Below are positions 33,007 to 41,226 of a stretch of 64,000 nucleotides of DNA, one piece after another. The notes beneath the pieces were generated by a model. The model made no database searches. It saw only the letters and a list, made by a program, of their open reading frames with translations, and had not been told where the DNA came from. The position numbers were made by a program, and so were the translations under genes. Where the stretch lies: NCBI GenBank assembly GCA_029933125.1, contig JAOZOU010000002.1, forward strand, positions 62,001 through 126,000, read 5' to 3'. The stretch comes from a bacterium (GTDB taxonomy: Bacteria > Arandabacterota > Arandabacteria > Arandabacterales > Arandabacteraceae). Positions within the stretch are counted from its first letter, which is position 1; every line of letters begins with the position of its first letter.

Positions 33007-33339
33007 GTGAATGTAGCGGGCCTGATCAGTACCACTGTGGGGACGATATTTCTATTCCTCGGAAGTCTTGGCGTATTCAGAATGCCGGATGTTTATAACC
33101 GGCTCCAAGCAGGAACCAAGTGCACGACTCTCGGTGCCTTTCTAACCATCGTTGGTGTGGGGCTGATGCACAATGATTGGCTTCCAAAAGCATTAGTCAT
33201 TTCGATATTCATCCTGATTACCAACCCGGTTTCCAATCATGCCTTGGGGAGGGCAGCGCGGAAGGTTGGTGTTCCGCTCTGCAAGAAGAGTGTAGTGGAC
33301 AAGACCGAAGAGTTCGAGCAACGCAAGGTGGGACAATGA
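33007..33339 (+). CDS. mrpG: Mrp antiporter subunit G (MnhG/MbxC-like)
   Basis: A 110-residue protein of the MrpG family, with three hydrophobic segments and the signature L-G-V-F-R-M-P-D-V-Y-N-R-L-Q-A-G-T-K. A later T-N-P-V-S-N-H-A-L-G-R-A-A segment is also typical. Translation starts at GTG immediately after the mrpF stop. Its stop overlaps the next start (ATGA), so the whole E-to-D section is translationally coupled. It belongs to the ion-translocating part of the complex. Confidence 0.88.
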   Translation: MNVAGLISTTVGTIFLFLGSLGVFRMPDVYNRLQAGTKCTTLGAFLTIVGVGLMHNDWLPKALVISIFILITNPVSNHALGRAARKVGVPLCKKSVVDKTEEFEQRKVGQ

Positions 33340-33575
33340 TACTTATTGTGTCGCTCCTAGTTCTTTTGATGCTGGTTGGGGCGGTGGCAGCGTGCGTATT
33401 CAAGGATTTGCTTAGTGCGATAATCGCCGCTGCATTGGTTAGTCTGATCGCTGCTGTCCTGTTCTACTTCTTGCAGGCACCCGATGTGGCCATGGCAGAG
33501 GCTGCTGTTGGCGCAGCGCTAACCACGGCGATCTTCGTCGTGGCTATAAGAAGAACAAACAGGTACGAGCAATGA
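33336..33575 (+). CDS. DUF4040 membrane subunit (MbhD/MbxD-like)
   Basis: A 79-residue protein with two to three hydrophobic helices. The A-P-D-V-A-M-A-E-A-A-V-G-A-A-L motif is the one found in the C-terminal part of MrpA and in the separate MbhD/MbxD subunits. The start at 33336 overlaps the mrpG stop by four bases. A longer frame upstream lies within mrpG and is not coding. Having this piece as a separate gene, rather than inside a large MrpA, is the arrangement of archaeal MBH, MBX and MBS complexes. Confidence 0.82.
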   Translation: MILIVSLLVLLMLVGAVAACVFKDLLSAIIAAALVSLIAAVLFYFLQAPDVAMAEAAVGAALTTAIFVVAIRRTNRYEQ

Positions 33576-34252
33576 GGAAGATAATTAGTGTACTGCTTCT
33601 TTCAATAGTGGCGGTGGGGATCTATCTCTCTGTGTCACACATACCATTCGGTGCCCCAAAGACCAAAGTGGGTGGACATTACGTTGAGCAGGGCATGGAG
33701 GAAACGGGAGCTGCCAATATGGTCACCTCCGTGGTGGTGATCTACCGTGGATTTGACACCCTTGGTGAGGTTACAGTTCTGTTCATCGCCGCCGTAGGAT
33801 TGGCAGCGGTTCTGGGGATTGCAGGACAGCAGGGCTTCCCAAGAGAGCCGGCTAGTTTTGTTCTGCGAAACGCTTGCGTAGTCATCTTCCCCCTGATCCT
33901 GCTTTGTGGAACCTATATCTTCGCCCATGGGCACCTGACCCCAGGGGGAGGGTTCCAAGGGGGGGTGGTCATCGCTTCGGCTTTTGTCTTGTCATACCTG
34001 GGTGGACGTGAGCGGAGAATAAGCAAGAGGCTATTTGGCTCGGTTGAATCTCTGGCAGGGTTGGTATTCGTGACGACCGGTTTGATAGGCCTGGCGGTCG
34101 GAGGATACTTCCTTAGCCGCATCCTGCCCAATGGGAGACCGTACAGTCTCCTGAGCGCAGGAATCATCCCGATAATCTACATTGCCATTGGATTCAAAGT
34201 GGGGTCAGAGCTCGCCGGGATAATTGACAACTTGATAGAGGAAACGAAATGA
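33572..34252 (+). CDS. mrpB: MbhE-MbhF-like fusion (MrpA tail plus MrpB)
   Basis: A 226-residue membrane protein joining two units. Residues about 1-90 resemble MbhE, the last helices of MrpA, with a G-A-A-N-M-V-T-S-V-V-V-I-Y-R-G-F-D-T-L-G-E segment. Residues about 95-226 are MrpB/MbhF with H-G-H-L-T-P-G-G-G-F-Q-G-G. The overlap with the preceding gene and the ATGA overlap with mrpC support tight coupling. The fused form is reported in some MBX-type clusters. Confidence 0.85.
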   Translation: MRKIISVLLLSIVAVGIYLSVSHIPFGAPKTKVGGHYVEQGMEETGAANMVTSVVVIYRGFDTLGEVTVLFIAAVGLAAVLGIAGQQGFPREPASFVLRNACVVIFPLILLCGTYIFAHGHLTPGGGFQGGVVIASAFVLSYLGGRERRISKRLFGSVESLAGLVFVTTGLIGLAVGGYFLSRILPNGRPYSLLSAGIIPIIYIAIGFKVGSELAGIIDNLIEETK

Positions 34253-34608
34253 CATTCTTAGAGAACTACGTTTTCTATGTTGGGGCATTTGGTCTCGTCC
34301 TGATAGGTCTTTTCACTATTCTTGTGAAGCGCAATCTCATCAAAGCCATCATTGGATTGGCTATCCTGGATACTGGAGTGAACCTGTTCCTGATCTCTGT
34401 GGGATACTTGGCAAGGGGAACAGCTCCAATTTACACGAGAGCTGAGCAAGGGGCTCAGCCTATGGTTGACCCTGTACCTCAGGCATTGGTTCTGACGGCA
34501 ATCGTGATCGGCGTGGCGGTTCTAGCGCTGGCACTTGCACTGGCAATCAGATTGTACCGTCACTACGGCACACTCGATCTTAGAAAGATAACTGAGCAAA
34601 GATGGTAA
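34249..34608 (+). CDS. mrpC: Mrp antiporter subunit C (MnhC/NuoK-like)
   Basis: A 119-residue NuoK/MrpC homologue with three transmembrane helices. The first contains G-L-V-L-I-G-L-F-T-I-L-V-K-R-N-L-I-K-A-I-I-G, the second has L-D-T-G-V-N-L-F-L, and the third is preceded by D-P-V-P-Q-A-L-V-L-T-A-I-V-I. Acidic and basic residues in the helices belong to the proton/cation path in this family. It overlaps its neighbours on both sides by 4 and 7 bases. Confidence 0.9.
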   Translation: MTFLENYVFYVGAFGLVLIGLFTILVKRNLIKAIIGLAILDTGVNLFLISVGYLARGTAPIYTRAEQGAQPMVDPVPQALVLTAIVIGVAVLALALALAIRLYRHYGTLDLRKITEQRW

Positions 34609-36086
34609 ATCCTGTATTGCTTATAGTGGTACCTTTAGGCTTCGCATTCTTGATCCCGATTCTGTCACTTCTCTCAAAGAAGGCAGCCAAGTACATTCCG
34701 CCGATCCCTCTTTGCTTCAACATCGTAGTCTCCCTTTTACTGTTACCTAGGGCACTGGAGAATCCAGTTGTCGTTTCCATTGGTGGATGGCAACCAGCGT
34801 TTTCTATCAATCTTGTTGCTGGCCCGGTAGGTATTCTCTTGTCGGCCGTCGTAGCCTTCGTGGGGCTGTTAGTCTCCATTTATGCCGTTGACTACATAAG
34901 AGAGGGGGCTACCGACCGGTATCATATGCTTTTCCTGCTGCTCCTAACTGGTGCCACTGGCGTGGTCCTGACAGGTGACATATTCAATCTGTTTGTCTTC
35001 TTTGAAATCCTCTGCATCTCCTCCTATGCCCTGGTGGCATATGCAGGAGACAAAGCTGGGATTGAGTCTGCGGTGAAATACCTGATTCAGGGTGCGGTTG
35101 GCTCGAGCCTTCTGCTCATAGGCATCGGCTTACTCTACGGTCTTTTCGGTACTCTCAACATGGCTGATATCGCCAAGGCACTGCAATCACCCAGTTCTCT
35201 GCCAGTGTTTGTTCCAATGGCTCTTATCATTTCGGGACTGGGTGTAGAGGCAGCCATTTTTCCATTGAACGGTTGGCTGCCCGATGCTCATTCATCTGCC
35301 CCATCGCCAGTGAGCGCGATTCTGTCTGGTATAGCAATTGAAGTAGGACTCTATGCCATTGCCAGAGTTGTGTTCACCATCTTTGGTCTGTCCATAGATT
35401 CTACATCGAACTTCCTCATGTTTCTGGCGGTCCTGGGCATTCTGACGCTGCTGGTAGGAGAAATGTGTGCTCTGGGTCAGAACAACATCAAGAGGATGCT
35501 CGCCTATTCAAGTATAGGCCAGATGGGCTTGATCCTGTTCGCTCTGGCTATGGCTAGCTCATATGCCGTGGTTGGTGGTTTGTTCCAGCTGGTGAGCCAC
35601 ACCCTTGCCAAGGCACTGCTGTTTCTGACAGTGGGCTATATGACTTATAGAACTCATTCTTTGGACGTATCAGCCCTCGCAGGAATCGGTAAGAGAATGC
35701 CCATCACCAGTTTGGCTTTTACCATAGGAGCATTTTCGCTGATAGGGCTGCCACCCTTCGCGGGTTTTCCCAGCAAGCTATTGATCGTTCGAGCGGCTTT
35801 GGCAACTAAGGAATGCCTATTCTTTGTGCTGATTGGAGGTGCCTTGCTGGGCACGGTAATCGAGGCTGCCTATTTCTTCAGAATTGTCCAGGTACTCTAC
35901 TTCAAGGATGGAAATACCAACATCGCGAGGAAGCAAGTTCCAGCTGTTGCTCTGATTCCCATTGTCATATTCGTCATATTGATCGTGGGTATCGGCATAT
36001 ACCCCAAGTTCATAACTGGTCTGTTGAGCTCTGCCGCCGCAGAGCTCTTGAACAGGGTTGACTATATCAGGAATGTACTAGGATGA
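34602..36086 (+). CDS. mrpD: Mrp antiporter subunit D (MnhD/MbxH-like)
   Basis: A 494-residue polytopic protein of the NuoN/NuoM/MrpD family with about 14 helices. Diagnostic segments are F-F-E-I-L-C-I-S-S-Y-A-L-V-A (with the key Glu of helix 5), the P-L-N-G-W-L-P-D-A-H-S-S-A-P-S loop, and K-R-M-L-A-Y-S-S-I-G-Q-M-G. It is the main ion-channel subunit. The start overlaps mrpC by 7 bases, and the stop overlaps the second antiporter-like gene by four. Two such proteins in tandem correspond to MbxH and MbxH' in archaeal clusters. Confidence 0.92.
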   Translation: MVNPVLLIVVPLGFAFLIPILSLLSKKAAKYIPPIPLCFNIVVSLLLLPRALENPVVVSIGGWQPAFSINLVAGPVGILLSAVVAFVGLLVSIYAVDYIREGATDRYHMLFLLLLTGATGVVLTGDIFNLFVFFEILCISSYALVAYAGDKAGIESAVKYLIQGAVGSSLLLIGIGLLYGLFGTLNMADIAKALQSPSSLPVFVPMALIISGLGVEAAIFPLNGWLPDAHSSAPSPVSAILSGIAIEVGLYAIARVVFTIFGLSIDSTSNFLMFLAVLGILTLLVGEMCALGQNNIKRMLAYSSIGQMGLILFALAMASSYAVVGGLFQLVSHTLAKALLFLTVGYMTYRTHSLDVSALAGIGKRMPITSLAFTIGAFSLIGLPPFAGFPSKLLIVRAALATKECLFFVLIGGALLGTVIEAAYFFRIVQVLYFKDGNTNIARKQVPAVALIPIVIFVILIVGIGIYPKFITGLLSSAAAELLNRVDYIRNVLG

Positions 36087-37951
36087 AGCCACAATTGATA
36101 CTGCTGATCGCCTTTGGGGGGGCCTTTCTTACCTACATATTCGGTAAGATCTCCAGTAAGCTCAGGGATGGAGCCGCCGTCGCCATATCGCTAGCACTGG
36201 TCGCCATATTTGCTTGCCTTTATGGCAGGCCCTTGCAGGAGAGTTTCTATTGGGGCTTCCTGGGCCTGAATCTCAGTCTTAGGCTGGATGCACTCTCTTG
36301 GTTCTTCGCTATTGCGATAGTCTCTTTAGGTGCTCTGTCTATCATCTTCTCGCTGAGGTACATGAGGGACAGAGAAAGGACTGACTTCTACTACTCGATG
36401 ATGCTCATGGTCAATGCGGCAATGCTAGGGATCGTTTTGTCAAATGATCTCATAAGTTTCTACATCTTCTGGGAAATGATGTCTTGGTGCACTTTCTTGT
36501 TGATAAGCTACAACCAGCACCGAGCGCTGGATGCCGGCATGAAGTACATCATCATGTCAATGATTGGCTCAGTTGCTATGCTTGCAGGGATCCTGTCGCT
36601 ATACGTTTCCTTTGACACCCTACTCATCCCGCAAATCGCTTCTAGTCTTGCCACCGCTTCTCCGGGCTATGTCCTGTTTGTCTTGGTTATTTTCGGCATA
36701 GCCTTCGGGATTAAGAATGCCATTATGCCCTTGCATACTTGGCTACCCGATTCTTATGCTGAGGCTCCCTCCCCATTCACGGCGGTACTCTCTGGCATGC
36801 TCACACGAATGGGTGTATACGGCCTTCTTCTGATCACCTACGTCATAGGAGGGATGATTGGGGGTACCGGGCTGGGTTCAAACGTGTCCAAATTCAACTA
36901 TGTCCTTGCCTGGCTTGGAGCGCTCACCATAGTTGTGCCCACCTTTATCGCCATGCTGCAGAACGATGCGAAACAGCTGCTTGCGTGGCACGGGATCGGG
37001 CAGGGCGGATACATGGTCTTGGGTATCGGTTTTGGCGTGGCTACTGCAAACAGTCTGGCTCTTGCTGGGGGAATCTTCCACACTCTTAATCACGCAATAT
37101 ATATAGTCCTTCTTTTCATGAGTGTGGCCGCGGTCCAGTACAGGACTGGTGGTGTGAGGGATCTCAACTCTCTGGGCGGTCTCGTTGCAAGAATGCCCGT
37201 TGCATTTGTTGGCGCTCTCCTGGGTATCTCCGGACTGATCGGATTACCTTTGACTAACGGGTTTGTCTCAAAATGGATGATCTATAAGGCATTGATTATC
37301 GAAGGACATCCCTTCTTAGCATTCGCCGCACTGATAGGGACTTGGGGAACTATACTGTCAGTCTATAAGTTCCTCCATAATATGTACCTTGGTCAACTTC
37401 CTGAGAAATACAAGCACCTCGAGAAGTCGCCATTCAGCATGCAGTTGCCTATTGCAGTGCTCTCGTCAGCCGTCGTTTTGTTTGGAATCCTTCCAGGTAT
37501 TCCTCTAAGAGTGATCAATAAAATTTGCACATGGCTGGGTTTCTCATCCCTGGATGTGACCATCTGGGGATTCACTTCCGAGACGGGTACGTTAAACACC
37601 ATAAACCTGCTTGCAGCTATAGTGGTAGTCAGCGCGGTCGTATGGGTGCTCTTCCACCGTGCTGCCAAATCGGTGGTCGTTGCTCAAGATGATAACTATG
37701 CTGCTGGTGCATATGTGCCTAGAGATAAGTATCATTACACAGCAGGATTCTACGAGCCTCTCTTCACAATGCTCAGACCCTACTTGAGAGACGTCGTAGA
37801 TGAATTCTACACAGCACTGGCAGGGGCTGTTAGGAAATCCTGTGGTGCAGTAAGGCGCATTTATACGGGGGACGTCGGCAATTATGTAACCTATATCATC
37901 CTGTTCCTTGCAAGCCTGATTCTTGTGCAGCTTAGGTGGAGACCATGGTAG
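36083..37951 (+). CDS. Second antiporter-like subunit (NuoL/MrpA-like, MbxH' equivalent)
   Basis: A 622-residue polytopic protein of the NuoL/MrpA/MrpD family. It shows F-W-E-M-M-S-W-C-T-F-L-L (helix 5 Glu), P-L-H-T-W-L-P-D-S-Y-A-E-A-P-S, and K-Q-L-L-A-W-H-G-I-G-Q-G-G. The C-terminal extension of about 130 residues ends in one more helix, like the lateral helix region of NuoL or MbxH'. It lies between the D subunit and the NuoH-like subunit, exactly where MbxH' is found, and should connect the antiporter arm to the redox arm. Its end overlaps the NuoH gene. Confidence 0.88.
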   Translation: MKPQLILLIAFGGAFLTYIFGKISSKLRDGAAVAISLALVAIFACLYGRPLQESFYWGFLGLNLSLRLDALSWFFAIAIVSLGALSIIFSLRYMRDRERTDFYYSMMLMVNAAMLGIVLSNDLISFYIFWEMMSWCTFLLISYNQHRALDAGMKYIIMSMIGSVAMLAGILSLYVSFDTLLIPQIASSLATASPGYVLFVLVIFGIAFGIKNAIMPLHTWLPDSYAEAPSPFTAVLSGMLTRMGVYGLLLITYVIGGMIGGTGLGSNVSKFNYVLAWLGALTIVVPTFIAMLQNDAKQLLAWHGIGQGGYMVLGIGFGVATANSLALAGGIFHTLNHAIYIVLLFMSVAAVQYRTGGVRDLNSLGGLVARMPVAFVGALLGISGLIGLPLTNGFVSKWMIYKALIIEGHPFLAFAALIGTWGTILSVYKFLHNMYLGQLPEKYKHLEKSPFSMQLPIAVLSSAVVLFGILPGIPLRVINKICTWLGFSSLDVTIWGFTSETGTLNTINLLAAIVVVSAVVWVLFHRAAKSVVVAQDDNYAAGAYVPRDKYHYTAGFYEPLFTMLRPYLRDVVDEFYTALAGAVRKSCGAVRRIYTGDVGNYVTYIILFLASLILVQLRWRPW

Positions 37952-38841
37952 GAAGAATCTTGCAATTCATCCTATATCCGCTTGTTGCGCTTGCGATAGG
38001 TGTGTTCTTCCTGGGGCTAGCGAGGAAGATCACGGCTAGGATACAGTGGCGCTATGGCCCTCCGCTCGTTCAGCCGGTTATTGATATGATCAGGCTCTTC
38101 TATCAGAAGAGTGTGTCGCATGGACCGGTGTTCGCCGTGGGTCTGATTATGTCCCTGGCGGGGTCCATAGTCGTTGTTCTGTTCCTGCCTTTCGGCTCCA
38201 TCTGCCCTCTCAGTGGGAGTGGTGGTCTACTTGTGGTTCTCTACGTTATGCTCTTGGCACCCATGGGTATTGCCCTGTCGGGAGGACAGGGTGCCAATCC
38301 CAACATCAGTATCGGGATATCCCGAAAGTTGATTCTTGCCTTGGGATACGAAGTGCCCTTCCTCCTGGTGTTGTTGACGGTTATGACTCACTACAACACG
38401 ATTTCCATTGTCCAGGTGGTAGAGGCTCAAAGAGACATAGGGTGGTCAATCGCCTCCCTTCCATTATTCTTGTCAGGAGTTTCGTACCTTCTCATTCTGC
38501 CTGCCATGTTGGGGTTCAGACCATTCGATGTGAGCACCGCTCCCCAAGAGATCTCTTCTGGGCCTCTGGTTGAATACGGTGGCAAATATTTGCTGATGGC
38601 AACGATTGAGCATGCTCTGTTGCTCTTCATCGACATTGCTCTTTTTGTAAACCTGTTCCTCGGTGGCGCAGGAAATCCGATCATCTTTTTCGTGAAGATG
38701 CTGATCGTATTCGTGCTTGTGCTATTCATTCATGCTGCATTTCCGAGGCTGAGGATCGAACAGGCTATCAGATATCTCTGGAAGTGGCCAACAGCATTGG
38801 CCCTTGCGGGGCTGATAATAGTCACAATTGGGAGGAGCTGA
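37945..38841 (+). CDS. NuoH-like membrane subunit (MbhM/MbxM type)
   Basis: A 298-residue membrane protein of the NuoH/HyfC/MbhM family with about eight helices. Segments include R-I-Q-W-R-Y-G-P-P-L-V-Q-P-V-I-D-M-I-R-L-F-Y, A-L-G-Y-E-V-P-F and F-R-P-F-D-V-S-T-A-P-Q-E-I-S-S-G-P-L-V-E-Y-G-G-K. This subunit anchors the hydrophilic redox arm and forms the start of the ion path. The ATG at 37945 has an AGGTGG site five bases upstream. A GTG at 37936 is an alternative but sits on that site. The length and loops resemble energy-converting hydrogenase-related complexes more than NADH dehydrogenase. Confidence 0.88.
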   Translation: MVGRILQFILYPLVALAIGVFFLGLARKITARIQWRYGPPLVQPVIDMIRLFYQKSVSHGPVFAVGLIMSLAGSIVVVLFLPFGSICPLSGSGGLLVVLYVMLLAPMGIALSGGQGANPNISIGISRKLILALGYEVPFLLVLLTVMTHYNTISIVQVVEAQRDIGWSIASLPLFLSGVSYLLILPAMLGFRPFDVSTAPQEISSGPLVEYGGKYLLMATIEHALLLFIDIALFVNLFLGGAGNPIIFFVKMLIVFVLVLFIHAAFPRLRIEQAIRYLWKWPTALALAGLIIVTIGRS

Positions 38842-38844
38842 GAG

Positions 38845-39420
38845 TTGGACAGAAATCAAATTGCAAAGTGGTTCAAAGAGCCTTCTAAGATGGCAAATAA
38901 GTACTCCTTGCATGCGATATACTTTTGCACCGGCTGCGGCATAATTGAAGTACCGCCCGTAATAACGGCGAGATGGGACGCGGAGAGGTTCGGTGTCATA
39001 CCAGTAGCTACGCCTAGACAGGCAAACCTGTTCCTGATAACGGGATATGTCTCAGTGAAAACCCTGAAGGCGATCATCAGAACCTATGAGCAAATGTATG
39101 AACCCAAGTACACTGTTGCGTTTGGCTCATGTCCAATAAACGGCGGAATGTACTGGGATTCCTATAACACCATAAAACATTTGGATAAGTACATCCCGAT
39201 CGATGGCTGGATAGCCGGCTGTATGCCGAGGCCAGAGGCGATATTCGTTGCTGTGACGCATCTGTGGACGCTTATCGACAAAGGAATGGCAAATGGTTAC
39301 GAGAGGTACAAGAAGTACTACCGAGCCTACAGGCGAAACCAAGAGCTGGCTCTTGGTAAGTTGGAATGGCCTCCACTGTATCCGATAGGCGAGCACACAG
39401 AAGGAGGCGAATGTGATTGA
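38845..39420 (+). CDS. NuoB-like [4Fe-4S] subunit (MbhJ/MbxJ type)
   Basis: A 191-residue NuoB/hydrogenase small-subunit homologue carrying the cluster next to the catalytic subunit. The four ligands can be read: Cys28 and Cys31 in C-T-G-C-G, Cys96 in G-S-C-P-I-N-G-G, and Cys126 in G-C-M-P-R-P-E. The first pair is C-x-x-C as in energy-converting hydrogenases and MBX, not the C-C pair of true complex I. Translation starts at TTG (38845) behind a clear GGAGGAG site. The C-terminal 40 residues are basic. It overlaps the NuoC gene by 8 bases. Confidence 0.9.
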   Translation: MDRNQIAKWFKEPSKMANKYSLHAIYFCTGCGIIEVPPVITARWDAERFGVIPVATPRQANLFLITGYVSVKTLKAIIRTYEQMYEPKYTVAFGSCPINGGMYWDSYNTIKHLDKYIPIDGWIAGCMPRPEAIFVAVTHLWTLIDKGMANGYERYKKYYRAYRRNQELALGKLEWPPLYPIGEHTEGGECD

Positions 39421-39928
39421 GCAACTGAAACGGGAATTGGAAGCGACATTCAAGGGCGTCTCCGTAACCTCGGAGGCAGACAGACGTATTACAGTAGTAG
39501 TTGATCCGTTACAGGCTCTTGCGCTCCTCAGGTTTTTCAAGGACAGGGGATTCAGTCATCTTGCGCTCCTATCCGCAGTGGACCTCATAGATAAACATGC
39601 GTTTGAACTCGTTTACGTACTTACAAGCTACGTTGAAGATACTGGTGAGGATGCGGTCCCGGGCGAGCTGATTCTGGTAGTAAAGTCTATGATTCCCAGA
39701 GACAAGCCTACATTCAAATCCGTCATCAGCATCTATCCGAATGCGGAGCCTTATGAGCGGGAAATACATGAGTTATTCGGAATTCACTTTGATGGTCACC
39801 CAAGACTGACACCACTTTTTCTCGAAAGGCAGTATCCAATTCCACCATTTCGGAAAGATTTTGACACTAGGAGATATGTCGAGGATGTCTTCGGTAGCAT
39901 TCCAGCCATCGGCGATGAGGAAGGATAG
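39413..39928 (+). CDS. NuoC-like subunit (MbhK/MbxK type)
   Basis: A 171-residue NuoC-family protein, a structural subunit of the peripheral arm. It has L-L-S-A-V-D-L-I-D near residue 60, then Y-P-N-A-E-P-Y-E-R-E-I-H-E-L-F-G-I-H-F-D-G-H-P and L-F-L-E-R-Q-Y-P-I-P-P-F-R-K-D-F, the family signature. It starts at GTG (39413) after an AAGGAGG site; the overlapping ATG is followed at once by a stop. A possible small gene and then the NuoD-like gene follow. Confidence 0.9.
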   Translation: MIEQLKRELEATFKGVSVTSEADRRITVVVDPLQALALLRFFKDRGFSHLALLSAVDLIDKHAFELVYVLTSYVEDTGEDAVPGELILVVKSMIPRDKPTFKSVISIYPNAEPYEREIHELFGIHFDGHPRLTPLFLERQYPIPPFRKDFDTRRYVEDVFGSIPAIGDEEG

Positions 39929-40115
39929 GGCAGGACTGTTGATAGGATGCGTATCCGAGAGGGTTTGTCCGCCCCGGCGCGGACTGCGAATACGCATGGT
40001 GGCTAATATGGGGCGCATCGTCACATCGAAGGTAAAACACCAGGAAAGCGGTAAGATCGTCTTGAAGAAGTACCTGGGGAAGGATGCGGCACATGAATGG
40101 CACTTCGGAGAATAA
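39915..40115 (+). CDS. Possible small protein between NuoC- and NuoD-like genes
   Basis: An open frame of 66 residues fills the 164-base gap between two complex subunits, overlapping the first by 14 bases and the second by 23. The product is basic, with one Cys pair (G-C-V-S-E-R-V-C) and a C-terminal K-K-Y-L-G-K-D-A-A-H-E-W-H-F-G-E segment. No family is recognised. An AGGAAGG motif falls just inside its start rather than before it. It may be spurious, or a small accessory subunit. Confidence 0.3.
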   Translation: MRKDRAGLLIGCVSERVCPPRRGLRIRMVANMGRIVTSKVKHQESGKIVLKKYLGKDAAHEWHFGE

Positions 40116-41226
40116 GACGAGCGGATCATCAAGGGAGCTCGAGCTCTATTTCGGACCTCAGCACTTAGGCATGGTCGGTAATTTCAGTATTACCCTCAAG
40201 GTTGAAGGCGATCGCATATTGGAGGCACGAGCGAATCCGGGCTTCCTCCACAGGGGTTTTGAGAAACTGATGGAGTACAGAACTTGGATACAGAACTTTC
40301 CGATGGTCTGCAGGATAAACGTAATAGAGTCAGGCTCCATGGAGATGATCTATTCCATGGCTGTGGAGAGTCTGGCGCAGATAGAGGTGCCAGAACGGGC
40401 ACACTATGTAAGAAGCATCTACCTGGAACTTTGCAGGGTGAGCTCGCACCTTTTTGGTCTGTGGGCTTATTCAAACATGCTCGGATTCGATACTGTGGCA
40501 CAATGGGCAATGTATCACAGAGACCTTATCCTCGATCTGCTGGAGGAGCTGACCGGTGGAAGGGTATACAACATATTCATATGGCCAGGAGGGGTTCGGC
40601 GCGATTTTCCCAAAGGCTTCGAAGATAGAATAGTCGAGACACTTCATACCATAGGAAGCTGCGTACCCGACTACAATACTGCCTTCTTCGATAACCGCAT
40701 TTTCTATGAGCGATCAAAGGGAATAGGGAAGATTACCCAGCAAGAGGCGAAGGAGCTGGGTGCCACTGGGCAGACCCTGAGAGCGACCGGCTTGAAGTTC
40801 GACATAAGGAAGGTAGCGCCATATGCCGCCTACGACAAAGTGGAGTGGGATGTGCCCGTGAGAGAGGATGGTGACGCATATTCAAGGATATTAGTGATAA
40901 GGGATGAAATGATCGAAAGTGTCCACATGATATTCAAGCTCCTTGAAGCTATGCCTCAAGGACCTGTTTACAATCGCATACCGAATCCTTTCAAGTGGAA
41001 AATACCCCCTGGTGACACCTATGTAAGATGTGAATCATCGCGAGGGGAGCTGGGACTCTACCTAGTAAGCGATGGTGGAGAGAGGCCATACCGGGTACAT
41101 TTCAGAACACCTTCATACACAAATGGCCTCATCTTGTTGGAGAAACTGCTTCAAGGGGCAAGCATCGCCGATGTCGGGAACATTATGATCAGCCTCTACG
41201 TTGTGGCGCCGGAGATAGACAGATGA
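40093..41226 (+). CDS. NuoD-like catalytic-fold subunit lacking a NiFe site (MbxL type)
   Basis: A 377-residue member of the NuoD/hydrogenase large-subunit fold. G-P-Q-H near residue 21 and G-F-L-H-R-G-F-E-K-L are conserved. Where NiFe enzymes have C-x-x-C near the N-terminus this protein has Cys73 followed by R-I-N. The C-terminal C-x-x-C is replaced by V-V-A-P-E-I-D-R. Three of four metal ligands are missing, so hydrogenase activity is excluded and an MBX/MBS- or Nuo-like role is expected. The ATG at 40093 is preferred because GGGGAAGG lies 9 bases upstream; the ATG at 40084 abuts that site. It overlaps the ferredoxin-GltD gene by four bases. Confidence 0.9.
   Translation: MNGTSENKTSGSSRELELYFGPQHLGMVGNFSITLKVEGDRILEARANPGFLHRGFEKLMEYRTWIQNFPMVCRINVIESGSMEMIYSMAVESLAQIEVPERAHYVRSIYLELCRVSSHLFGLWAYSNMLGFDTVAQWAMYHRDLILDLLEELTGGRVYNIFIWPGGVRRDFPKGFEDRIVETLHTIGSCVPDYNTAFFDNRIFYERSKGIGKITQQEAKELGATGQTLRATGLKFDIRKVAPYAAYDKVEWDVPVREDGDAYSRILVIRDEMIESVHMIFKLLEAMPQGPVYNRIPNPFKWKIPPGDTYVRCESSRGELGLYLVSDGGERPYRVHFRTPSYTNGLILLEKLLQGASIADVGNIMISLYVVAPEIDR

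Noticed and set aside
33177-33335. Upstream extension of the DUF4040 subunit inside mrpG
   Set aside because: The sequence before 33336 is soluble-looking and lies in another frame of mrpG. The ATGA overlap start gives the normal subunit length.
37945-41226. Energy-converting NiFe hydrogenase (Ech/MBH type)
   Set aside because: The NuoD-like protein lacks three of the four metal-binding cysteines, so H2 chemistry is not supported despite the gene order.
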